Source: Dyadobacter fanqingshengii (GTDB lineage Bacteria > Bacteroidota > Bacteroidia > Cytophagales > Spirosomataceae). From it: a stretch of 64,000 nt of DNA. A program made the position numbers and the translations under genes. The notes beneath the pieces are model-generated. The model was not told the origin of the DNA. It ran no database searches and was given only the letters and a program-made list of their open reading frames with translations. The stretch is from the NCBI RefSeq assembly GCF_023822005.2, contig NZ_CP098806.1, positions 5,206,501-5,270,500 of the forward strand, in the 5' to 3' direction. Positions 53,239 through 60,883 of this stretch are shown here, piece by piece. Position 1 is the stretch's first letter; each line of letters opens with the position of its first letter.

Positions 53239-54833
53239 AACAATTTGCAGAACTTTTCATGAACCTGGACCGCACCAACAAAACCAATGCGAAGGTGGAG
53301 TTCATGAAGCAATATTTCCTTACGGCATCCGATGAGGATAAACTTTGGGCTTTAACACTGTTCACTGGTCGACGTCCATCCTTTAAAGTGAACAGGACCA
53401 TGGTGAAAGAGTGGGCGGCCGAGGAAGCAGGCATTCCCATGTGGCTTTTTCAGGAAAGTTATCACAGTGTGGGTGATTTGGGAGAAACCATTTCACTGCT
53501 TTTGCCAAGAAATAAAACAGAAGGATCTGACAAGTCGCTTACTGAATGGTTCTACTATCTGGGGCTGCTTCCCGGCATGACGGACGAGGAAAAGCACGAT
53601 CATATTTTGCAGGCCTGGATGCAACTATCTCAACACGAGACATTTGTTTTCAATAAATTACTAATGGGCAGTTTCAGGATCGGCGTTTCGCAAACATTGG
53701 TTGTGCGCGCATTGGCCGAAGCCACCGAAACCGATTCCAATGTGATTGCGCATCGGGTAATGGGGCAATGGGAGCCGTCCGGGACGACTTTTGAGCAATT
53801 GATTCTGGATAAAGGCGAAAATGACAACGCTTCCAGGCCTTACCCGTTTTTCCTGGCTTATCCGATCGAAGGCGATGTTTCTGGCTTGGGCAATCCCGAG
53901 GATTGGTTTGCAGAATGGAAATGGGACGGAATACGGTCGCAGATTATATATCGTAACAATGAGCTCTTTATCTGGACGCGCGGCGAAGAATTATCCACTG
54001 AAAAATTCCCTGAGCTGCATTTCCTGAGCGAAGTCCTGCCAAACGGAACGGTGCTGGATGGCGAAATCGTCAGTTATATGGACGATAAGCCCATGCCCTT
54101 CAACGTATTACAAACAAGAATTGGCAGGAAAAATCTCTCCAAAAAAGTCCTCGAAGAAGCGCCGGTTGCATTTCTTGCATACGACATTCTGGAAGCGAAT
54201 GGCATTGACATCAGAGGCTTAACCCAGCAGCAGCGCCGCGCAGAGTTGGAATTAATTCACGAGAAGGCTCCTGATCAGTATATATTTAATCTTTCCCCGC
54301 TTATTGATTTCAAAGAGTGGGCTGTGTTACGCGAGTTACATTCGCTTTCCCGGCAAAATATTGCGGAAGGTTTCATGATCAAAAGGAAAGAAAGCACCTA
54401 TCAGGTCGGCCGTAAAAAAGGCGATTGGTGGAAATGGAAAATCGACCCGCTGAGTGTTGACGCAGTGCTCATATATGCTCAAAAAGGCTCGGGAAGACGT
54501 GCCGAGCTTTTTACAGATTATACATTTGCCGTTTGGGGAGAGGACGGAAAATTAGTCCCATTTGCAAAAGCATACTCCGGCTTAACGGATGTAGAAATTG
54601 GTCAAGTGGATTATTTCATCAAAAGGAACGTCCTCGAAAAATTCGGCCCCGTCAGGACAGTGAAGCCTGAACTGGTTTTCGAAATTGGCTTCGAAGGGAT
54701 CAATGAATCTTCAAGACACAAATCCGGGATCGCGGTAAGATTTCCAAGAATATTGAGGTGGCGGAAGGATAAAAAGGCTGAGGAGGCTGATACTTTGGAG
54801 GCTTTGAAGGGGATTTTGGAGATGTATAGGTGA
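53235..54833 (+). CDS. ATP-dependent DNA ligase (ligase-associated repair cassette)
   Basis: 532 residues. Adenylation motif I EWKWDGIR has the nucleophile K229. Motif III/IV are in LDGEIVSY and FLAYDILE, motif V in EGFMIKRKES followed by WWKWKIDP. A helical N-terminal domain (1-200) and an OB-fold C-terminus are as in bacterial ATP ligases of the LigB/LigC type, here the version always coded beside the exonuclease and Lhr-like helicase. It seals nicks during repair. Confidence 0.95.
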   Translation: MKQFAELFMNLDRTNKTNAKVEFMKQYFLTASDEDKLWALTLFTGRRPSFKVNRTMVKEWAAEEAGIPMWLFQESYHSVGDLGETISLLLPRNKTEGSDKSLTEWFYYLGLLPGMTDEEKHDHILQAWMQLSQHETFVFNKLLMGSFRIGVSQTLVVRALAEATETDSNVIAHRVMGQWEPSGTTFEQLILDKGENDNASRPYPFFLAYPIEGDVSGLGNPEDWFAEWKWDGIRSQIIYRNNELFIWTRGEELSTEKFPELHFLSEVLPNGTVLDGEIVSYMDDKPMPFNVLQTRIGRKNLSKKVLEEAPVAFLAYDILEANGIDIRGLTQQQRRAELELIHEKAPDQYIFNLSPLIDFKEWAVLRELHSLSRQNIAEGFMIKRKESTYQVGRKKGDWWKWKIDPLSVDAVLIYAQKGSGRRAELFTDYTFAVWGEDGKLVPFAKAYSGLTDVEIGQVDYFIKRNVLEKFGPVRTVKPELVFEIGFEGINESSRHKSGIAVRFPRILRWRKDKKAEEADTLEALKGILEMYR

Positions 54834-54863
54834 GATTGGCACATTGAAACTGATTATTTAGAT

Positions 54864-57353
54864 TTGACTAACACATTACCAAAAACAAACTTGACCAAAT
54901 CTCCTGGACACACGATTGCTGAAAATTGGTTTAAATCCAAAAAATGGAAGTGGGCGGCTTTTCAGAAAGAGGCGGCAGAGGCTTATATGGAGGGTAAAAG
55001 TGGGTTGGTAAATGCGCCTACGGGAAGCGGAAAGACACATTCTCTTTGGGTGCCGATCCTGATCCGCCATATTAATGAACGCAGCAATAAAGAGCTTAAA
55101 CCCAAGCGAGGCCTGCAAGTGCTCTGGATAACGCCCTTGCGTGCGCTTTCCAAAGACTTGTTCCGGAATATGGAAACAGCCACCCTTGAAATGAACCTGA
55201 CTTGGCGGGTTGGTATTCGCACGGGCGACACAAATACCAAAGACAGAAACGATCAGAAAAAGCAAATGCCTGATGCACTGATCATTACGCCTGAAAGTCT
55301 CCACATTCTTTTTGCTCAAAAAAACAGTTCTGAAACATTCAAAAACCTGCATACGGTCGTCGTCGATGAGTGGCACGAACTGATGGGAAGCAAGCGCGGA
55401 ACGCAAACCGAATTGGCGCTGGCAAGGCTTAGAAGCCTGAAACCCGATTTGCAAACCTGGGGCATTTCGGCAACCATCGGAAATTTAGAGGAAGCGAAAC
55501 ACGTTTTGCTGGGTATGAAGTTTCCGGTGGGAAAATCTGCGATTATCAAGGCTAACACAGACAAAAAGATCCTGGTAGAAAGCATTATTCCCGAGAAAGT
55601 GGAGACATTGCCCTGGTCGGGTTATATGGGGACGCGGTTGGTGGATCAGGTTGTAGAAATCGTTAATCAGAGCAAAACAACATTGCTTTTTACCAATACG
55701 CGCTCCGGAACCGAGATTTGGTATCGCACGATCATTGATAAATATCCTGAATTTGCAGGCATTATGGCTTTGCATCACGCTTCGCTGGATCGGGAAATTC
55801 GCGACTGGGTGGAGGAGGCGTTGCATGACGAACGATTGAAGCTGGTTATTTGCACGGCAAGTTTGGATTTGGGTGTGGATTTCAGGCCGGTAGATACGGT
55901 TATACAAGTTAGCAGTCCAAAAAGCATTGCCCGGTTTATTCAGCGCGCGGGCAGGAGTGGACACCGGCCTGGCGTGGATAGTAAAATTTATTTCTGTCCA
56001 ACCAATGCATTGGAGCTCATTGAGGCCGTTTCGCTCAGGGAAGGCGTTGAAAAAAACATGCTGGAAGACCGTCCGCCCGTTGCGCACGCATTTGATGTGC
56101 TGGCACAATGGATGATGACTTTGGCGGTTGGAGAAGGTTTTGATGAAGCCCAATTGTTCGACGAAGTTTGCGATGCCTATGGCTACCAATATCTAAATAG
56201 GCAGGAATGGGAGTGGCTTTTGGGATTCATTACCACAGGAAGTTCGTCGCTTCAGGTGTATGATGAATATAAAAAAGTAGAGCGCGTTGATGGGCTTTAC
56301 AAAGTGACGAGCCGCCGCGTTGCATTGCGCCATCGGTTGAGTATGGGCACAATTGTTTCGGAAACAGGCATTAAGGTCAAACTGCAGTCGGGCAAATATC
56401 TTGGAACTGTTGAAGAATCCTTCGTAACCTGGATGAAGCCCGGCGACGTTTTTACATTCGCGGGCATGACCGTCGAATTTGTCCGGATTCACGAAATGAC
56501 GGTTAGTGTCAAAAAGGCTGAGGGAAAAAAGGGCTTTTTGGTGCGATGGGCTGGCGGAAGGATGCCACTTTCTTCACAACTATCCACGTTTATCCGCGAA
56601 CGCCTGGCCGATGCTATTGAAAACCCCTATAATTCTCTCGAACTGGCCAAACTGCGTCCTTTACTGGAATTGCAGGCAAGCCGTTCCATGATCCCAAAAA
56701 CGGATCAACTCCTTATTGAGCAATGCGAAACGCGGGAAGGCCATCATATTTTTATCTTTCCGTTTGAAGGCCGTTTGGTGCATGAAGGCATGTCGATCAT
56801 TCTCGCTTACCGGATCAGCAAGTTGACACCGATCACCTTTTCCGTCGCGATGAATGATTATGGATTTGAACTGCTAAGCGATCAATATGTGGATTTTGAA
56901 AAGATTATGAATGAAGTCGATCTTTTTTCTACCAAACATCTGGTCGATGACATTTATCAAAGCGTGAATGCGACGGAAATGGCGAAACGAAAATTCAGGG
57001 ATATTGCGGCTATTTCGGGATTAATGTTTCAGGGTTATCCTGGAAAGAATGTGAAAACGAGGCAGTTACAGGCTTCAAGTTCGCTGCTTTTTACGGTGAT
57101 GAGCAAGTATGAAGATAATAATTTGCTTATCAAACAGGCTTATCAGGAGGTTTTGACCTATCAATTGGAAGAAGTTCGGATGCGCGACGCACTGGATCGG
57201 ATCGCAAAGCAGAAAATTATTGTTAAACAAACCCGGAAACCAACGCCTTTTTCGTTCCCTATCATGGTGGACCGCTTGCGCGAACAATTAACGTCGGAAA
57301 AGCTGGATGACCGGATCCAGAAGATGCTCAAACAGTATAGTGATGCAGATTGA
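54864..57353 (+). CDS. Ligase-associated DEXH-box (Lhr-like) helicase
   Basis: 829 residues starting with TTG at 54864; no upstream ATG in frame is available, and the first internal ATG would remove the Q-motif region. Walker A APTGSGKT (51-58), motif II DEWH (168-171), SATIG, and motif VI QRAGRSGHRPG are all present. The C-terminal winged-helix and Lhr-specific domains follow (FVTWMKPGDVFTFAGMTVEF). It unwinds DNA 3'-5' in the repair cassette; the phylogenetic type is the ligase-associated one rather than the full-length Lhr (over 1400 residues). Starts 30 bp after the ligase stop. Confidence 0.94.
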   Translation: MTNTLPKTNLTKSPGHTIAENWFKSKKWKWAAFQKEAAEAYMEGKSGLVNAPTGSGKTHSLWVPILIRHINERSNKELKPKRGLQVLWITPLRALSKDLFRNMETATLEMNLTWRVGIRTGDTNTKDRNDQKKQMPDALIITPESLHILFAQKNSSETFKNLHTVVVDEWHELMGSKRGTQTELALARLRSLKPDLQTWGISATIGNLEEAKHVLLGMKFPVGKSAIIKANTDKKILVESIIPEKVETLPWSGYMGTRLVDQVVEIVNQSKTTLLFTNTRSGTEIWYRTIIDKYPEFAGIMALHHASLDREIRDWVEEALHDERLKLVICTASLDLGVDFRPVDTVIQVSSPKSIARFIQRAGRSGHRPGVDSKIYFCPTNALELIEAVSLREGVEKNMLEDRPPVAHAFDVLAQWMMTLAVGEGFDEAQLFDEVCDAYGYQYLNRQEWEWLLGFITTGSSSLQVYDEYKKVERVDGLYKVTSRRVALRHRLSMGTIVSETGIKVKLQSGKYLGTVEESFVTWMKPGDVFTFAGMTVEFVRIHEMTVSVKKAEGKKGFLVRWAGGRMPLSSQLSTFIRERLADAIENPYNSLELAKLRPLLELQASRSMIPKTDQLLIEQCETREGHHIFIFPFEGRLVHEGMSIILAYRISKLTPITFSVAMNDYGFELLSDQYVDFEKIMNEVDLFSTKHLVDDIYQSVNATEMAKRKFRDIAAISGLMFQGYPGKNVKTRQLQASSSLLFTVMSKYEDNNLLIKQAYQEVLTYQLEEVRMRDALDRIAKQKIIVKQTRKPTPFSFPIMVDRLREQLTSEKLDDRIQKMLKQYSDAD

Positions 57354-57984
57354 AATTAGAGGAAACCATTTTATTTTACTTACACAAAGGGCCATTTTTT
57401 GGGAAGAAACGCAGACTTTGTTAATCGGTGACATCCATTTAGGCAAAATAACCCATTTCCGAAAAGAGGGAATCGCAGTCCCGCCCAATGCCATTGAAAA
57501 CAACTTCAAAAGACTCAACGAACTAGTCCAGACCACCGGCGCAACCCGCATTATTTTCCTGGGTGACCTTTTTCATGCCCAATACAATGCAGAATGGGAT
57601 CTTTTCAAAACCTGGCGCACAGCACACCATTACATCGAAATGCTGATCGTAATCGGTAACCACGATATTTTGCCCGTAAGTCTGTTCCTCGAAGCTGATT
57701 TGGAAGTGCATTTAAACGATTTCGAAGAAGGAGACTTCATATTCACCCACCACCCGAAAGTTGAGGCCATTTCAGAAAAATTCATCTTCGCCGGCCACGT
57801 CCATCCCATCTTTACAACCTACGGAAAAGGCCGCCAAAGCGTGCGTCTGCCATGTTTTGTGATCGATAATCATCAAGCAATCGTTCCCAGTTTCGGCGTT
57901 TTTACCGGGGGTTTTCAAATGGAGGTGGTTAAGGATAGGAAGATTTATATTACCACGGAGACAAAGGTTTTTTCTGTTTGTTAG
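57343..57984 (+). CDS. pdeM: Ligase-associated DNA damage response endonuclease PdeM
   Basis: 213 residues from the ATG at 57343, which overlaps the helicase stop by 11 bp. Calcineurin-like phosphoesterase motifs: GDIHLGK (D30, H32), FLGDLFHAQ, IGNHDIL, FTHHPK and FAGHVHP. These form the two-metal site of PdeM nucleases, the fourth member of the ligase-associated cassette. It closes the operon; a terminator lies about 200 bp further on. Confidence 0.93.
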   Translation: MQIEIRGNHFILLTQRAIFWEETQTLLIGDIHLGKITHFRKEGIAVPPNAIENNFKRLNELVQTTGATRIIFLGDLFHAQYNAEWDLFKTWRTAHHYIEMLIVIGNHDILPVSLFLEADLEVHLNDFEEGDFIFTHHPKVEAISEKFIFAGHVHPIFTTYGKGRQSVRLPCFVIDNHQAIVPSFGVFTGGFQMEVVKDRKIYITTETKVFSVC

Positions 57985-58121
57985 AACGTGACAATCACAC
58001 TAGGCGAGCCAATCATCTCGCTTCCGCTATCTTTTGAAAGAACTCTTTTTTGATCTCAAATTACTGTATTAGTGCAGCCTCGTCACCGATAAATTTTTCA
58101 TTCCCGCCGTTCATTTCTTTG

Positions 58122-58154
58122 TTTGCTGAATTTTGTAGTGTGTCCATATTTTTG
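58122..58154 (+). promoter_or_regulatory. Promoter-like element before a short hairpin transcript
   Basis: TTTG at 58122-58125, a 21-nt spacer and TATTTTTG at 58147-58154 fit the Bacteroidota TTTG/TAnnTTTG form. About 70 nt later a strong terminator ends the stretch, with no gene between. Confidence 0.4.
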
Positions 58155-58160
58155 AAGAAG

Positions 58161-58228
58161 TTTGATTCTGAACTTGATTAAACTGAACCCGGATGCAATT
58201 GTTGTGTGGCAATGCTCCGGGTTTTTTG
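58161..58228 (+). ncRNA. Candidate short RNA, about 70 nt
   Basis: Bounded by the promoter-like element at 58122-58154 and the terminator ending at 58228. No start codon with an open frame of use lies inside. It could also be only the end of a long 3' UTR of the repair operon. No known RNA family is recognised. Confidence 0.3.
58186..58228 (+). terminator. Rho-independent terminator
   Basis: AACCCGGA (58186-58193) pairs with TCCGGGTT (58216-58223) as a perfect 8-bp stem, followed by TTTTGC, six T in all. It points along the plus strand and lies between the repair operon and the convergent toxin gene. Confidence 0.7.
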
Positions 58229-58260
58229 CTGGCTTAGTTTACAAAGAATTCCATAAAATT

Positions 58261-58713
58261 TTATTTGTGATCGTTGCTCAGCAAAAGCTCCCTAATCTCA
58301 TCCTTAAACTCCTCATCAATACGCCTGCTCACCAAAAGCCCATTGATAATTTTTTGGAATTCAAAATCGGTCACGGCTCCGCAGGCTGGAATATCTCGCT
58401 TTGCGTTTAGAGCCAATAATTCGGCTTCGGTGTAAGAAAAGTAGTTGTTGCAATTGATGTAAGTGAAATTATGCAACCTATTATTCACAGTTTCATGATC
58501 GATGCAGACCAATGTGTCGAGGCTTTCGCCAACTCGTGTAATGTGTTGAAGATTTTTTTCAAACTGCGAAGTGCAACAAACGGTGGTTAAATAACCGCCA
58601 TCTATTTTTTTGATAAAAATGTGATAATGCGGAATGCCTTTGGCGATTTGCGGATCTGAGATATAAAGTAGATTTCCCGCGACAAGTGCGTGCCTTAATT
58701 CTTCTGCCTTCAT
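58261..58713 (-). CDS. Putative toxin of a Panacea-type toxin-antitoxin pair
   Basis: 150 residues, 12 bp after the stop of the Panacea gene and preceded by GGGAG. No family is recognised. The first 110 residues are strand-rich: AGNLLYISDPQIAKGIPHYH, then LTTVCCTSQFEKN, DTLVCIDH, and NFTYINCNNYFSY followed by a helix-rich end (FQKIINGLLVS). The strand order and the TSQ strand recall MazF/PemK-like barrels, but the RNase residues are not evident, so this is only a possibility. There are five cysteines, many for its size. The function as toxin is inferred from its partner and layout. Confidence 0.6.
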   Translation of the reverse strand: MKAEELRHALVAGNLLYISDPQIAKGIPHYHIFIKKIDGGYLTTVCCTSQFEKNLQHITRVGESLDTLVCIDHETVNNRLHNFTYINCNNYFSYTEAELLALNAKRDIPACGAVTDFEFQKIINGLLVSRRIDEEFKDEIRELLLSNDHK

Positions 58714-58725
58714 GCTCCCGGCAGG

Positions 58726-59298
58726 CTAAGCGTTGGCTGTTTCGAAAAATAGCTGCTTAGCTACTTCCAAATCTTCTTTCTTGTCGTTGAATAGGCCTTT
58801 TTCATCAATGTAGTTCTCGAAAAAATCATTGATATCCATTTTGTAACTGGACCCTGATTTTTCAATTTTTTCCTGAAAACGTTTCCATTCAGGAAAAAAA
58901 TGAGAATATTCTGCAAGTTCGAATTGATCGAGTCCGTTGTAATTTTTGAGTATTTCGTCTGCAACTTCCAGGTCAGTTTCCGAAAATACTTTGGGATTTA
59001 CTTCCTGAATAGAGCTTATCGTTTGTCCTTCCAAAGACAAAAACTGATCGAAATATAGCTTCTCTGTGGATTGAGGAGCAACCTTACTTTCTACAAAATC
59101 CTTGGTGTTGGAGGGAACTGCACCCCATTCCATTGCATAATGTATGTCGCCTGTCACGGTTCGGGCATATCTCCTGAGGTGCAGCCTGTTAACCAGCCAA
59201 ATCAATTTGAATGCTTTCATTTTATTAATAGCACCTTGATTGTAGGCAGCAAAATAGTTGATTAACTGAGCGGCTTTCTTATGGTTATAACCTTTCAT
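58726..59298 (-). CDS. Panacea-domain (DUF4065/SocA-like) putative antitoxin
   Basis: 190 residues from the ATG at 59298; an in-frame GTG at 59322 overlaps the -7 promoter element and is rejected. The first about 75 residues are a Panacea domain: YNHKKAAQLINYFAAYNQG, FKLIWLVNRLHLRRYARTVT, GDIHYAMEWGAVPS. The domain is known as the neutralising part of many toxin-antitoxin pairs with very different toxins. The C-terminal half (VFSETDLEVADEILKNYNGL to the end) is helical and typical of its Bacteroidota form. Paired with the small gene downstream. Confidence 0.85.
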   Translation of the reverse strand: MKGYNHKKAAQLINYFAAYNQGAINKMKAFKLIWLVNRLHLRRYARTVTGDIHYAMEWGAVPSNTKDFVESKVAPQSTEKLYFDQFLSLEGQTISSIQEVNPKVFSETDLEVADEILKNYNGLDQFELAEYSHFFPEWKRFQEKIEKSGSSYKMDINDFFENYIDEKGLFNDKKEDLEVAKQLFFETANA

Positions 59299-59321
59299 GA
59301 TTTGTGCGTGAATATGCGTCA

Positions 59322-59329
59322 CAAATATA
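59322..59329 (-). promoter_or_regulatory. -7 promoter element of the toxin-antitoxin pair
   Basis: TATATTTG on the minus strand (59329-59322) matches TAnnTTTG exactly, 24 nt before the ATG of the Panacea gene. No clear -33 TTTG is at usual spacing. Confidence 0.45.
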
Positions 59330-59376
59330 AATCATTTCGCACCGGAATTGAGCTTTTCAAATGCCGAACCCACCCT

Positions 59377-60294
59377 TCACTTACCCAACGCCGCGTTTCG
59401 TTTATCCTCCGGCAAATTGTTCTTATTCCCAGCCGCCTTCATAAACGCCAAAATCTCCCCATATCTCGCATTCCAGGGATTAAAAAACTGGGTAATCATG
59501 GGGACGTGCTTCTTGCTTTTCTGAATGCGATAAGGCGTTTCAGGCGCATAGGCGCGAAGCGCTTGGATAAATTTTTCGTTGCTTTTCAGAATCGATGTAT
59601 AGGTTTTTCCGCCTCTGTAAATAAGCATGGGCGGCATATTTGGGTGCAGATGATAGAGTGGGGTGGCTTCTTTCCAGGTTTTTGGATCGCTGGAGAACGT
59701 TTTGAGATAGGTGTTTCCCTTTTCGAACTTTTCTTCCAGCAGATAACCATGCATGTCAAGCCCCGCGGCGTCGATGAGGATGAGGCCTGAGAGTGGATTT
59801 TCCAGACCTATATTTTTGAAATAATGATCGTCAAGCGCTACAAGTGCGGCAAGATGACCGCCAGCGGAGTGGCCTGACAAGAAGATTTTATCGGGGTTGC
59901 CGCCGTATTGGCTAATATTCTCCTTCACCCATTTCACAGATCTTGCGACCGAAATGGCCATTGCGTCGAAGTCAGCAGCTGGGCTTAATGGATAGTCAAC
60001 AATGACCGTTACCACGTCTTTCTTAGCCCAATGTCCTCCGATAATGTTGTATTGCGACTTTTTACCAGAGTTCCAGTTTCCGCCGTGAACAAAAATCAGC
60101 ACTGCCGCAGGTTTGGTATGCTTCCTCGGAGCGAACACATTTAGTCGCTGTTCGGCGGAAGTTTTATCTGCTTTTTGGTATACGATATTCTTCGACTTCG
60201 TAATTCTTTTGAAAGAACAACCCGACAATGTGAGCATGAATGCGCCCAATAAAATCATTAAAAGTATTAGTGTGATGCGTGCCTGCGATTTCAT
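59377..60294 (-). CDS. Lipoprotein alpha/beta hydrolase (esterase/BD-FAE-like)
   Basis: 305 residues from the ATG at 60294, which starts a lipoprotein signal with lipobox LSGC; the frame is open to 60453, but those residues would not be a signal. Oxyanion motif IFVHGGNW, nucleophile in FLSGHSAGGHLAAL, and the aspartate and histidine near the C-terminus (PPMLIYRGGK, KSKKHVPMI) fit the hormone-sensitive-lipase/BD-FAE esterases. It probably acts on carboxyl esters in the periplasm. It is divergent from the molybdenum hydroxylase pair. Confidence 0.88.
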   Translation of the reverse strand: MKSQARITLILLMILLGAFMLTLSGCSFKRITKSKNIVYQKADKTSAEQRLNVFAPRKHTKPAAVLIFVHGGNWNSGKKSQYNIIGGHWAKKDVVTVIVDYPLSPAADFDAMAISVARSVKWVKENISQYGGNPDKIFLSGHSAGGHLAALVALDDHYFKNIGLENPLSGLILIDAAGLDMHGYLLEEKFEKGNTYLKTFSSDPKTWKEATPLYHLHPNMPPMLIYRGGKTYTSILKSNEKFIQALRAYAPETPYRIQKSKKHVPMITQFFNPWNARYGEILAFMKAAGNKNNLPEDKRNAALGK

Positions 60295-60411
60295 AAATAT
60301 TCGTTGTATGCTTACACATACGCTGAAAGCTTGTTGAAAGATTAAGAAACAAGTAGTTAATAAATGACTTAGGCTTAATTTTATTATTCTGGTGGTTAAA
60401 CAAAGTAGGGC

Positions 60412-60882
60412 ATGGCTGAGCTGATTAACATTAAAGTGAACGGCAAAAATCACCGCGTGACGGTCGATCCGGAGATGCCGCTGCTTTATCTTTTACGCAA
60501 TAATCTCCAATTGAATGGCCCGAAATATGGCTGCGGAATTGAGCGTTGCGGCAGTTGCATGGTGCTACTGAATGGCAAAGCGCAACCCTCTTGTGTAATA
60601 CCGGGCTCGGCTGCGGCAGTTTATGAGGTCACAACATTGGAAGGGCTTTCTAAAAATAATGTGCTTGACCCGATTCAGGAGGCATTTATTGAGGAGCAGG
60701 CTGCGCAATGCGGCTATTGCACTAGCGGCATGATCATTTCGGCGAAGGCACTATTGACAGAAAACAAAAATCCGACCGATCAGGAAATACGGCAGGCTTT
60801 GCAACGGAATTTGTGCCGCTGCGGAACGCATACGCGCATCATTAGCGCAGTGCAAAAGGCGGCGGCTAAAATGAATAAATGA
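60412..60882 (+). CDS. Molybdenum hydroxylase small subunit, two [2Fe-2S] (IorA-like)
   Basis: 156 residues. The plant-type cluster ligands are C41, C46, C49 and C61 in YGCGIERCGSCMVLLNGKAQ, the second cluster C100, C103, C135 and C137 in AQCGYCTSGM and NLCRCGTH. This is the electron-transfer subunit of the xanthine-dehydrogenase family, of the size found in isoquinoline 1-oxidoreductase or aldehyde oxidase. The large subunit starts 1 bp after the stop. No separate FAD subunit is coded here, which fits the IorAB type. Confidence 0.93.
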   Translation: MAELINIKVNGKNHRVTVDPEMPLLYLLRNNLQLNGPKYGCGIERCGSCMVLLNGKAQPSCVIPGSAAAVYEVTTLEGLSKNNVLDPIQEAFIEEQAAQCGYCTSGMIISAKALLTENKNPTDQEIRQALQRNLCRCGTHTRIISAVQKAAAKMNK

Positions 60883-60883
60883 T

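Noticed and set aside
59299..59322. GTG start for the Panacea protein
   Set aside because: The G of the GTG is the last base of a perfect TATATTTG element; the ATG at 59298 fits both promoter and domain.
60295..60453. 53-residue N-terminal extension of the esterase
   Set aside because: It would overlap the molybdenum hydroxylase start, and the ATG at 60294 begins a proper lipoprotein signal.
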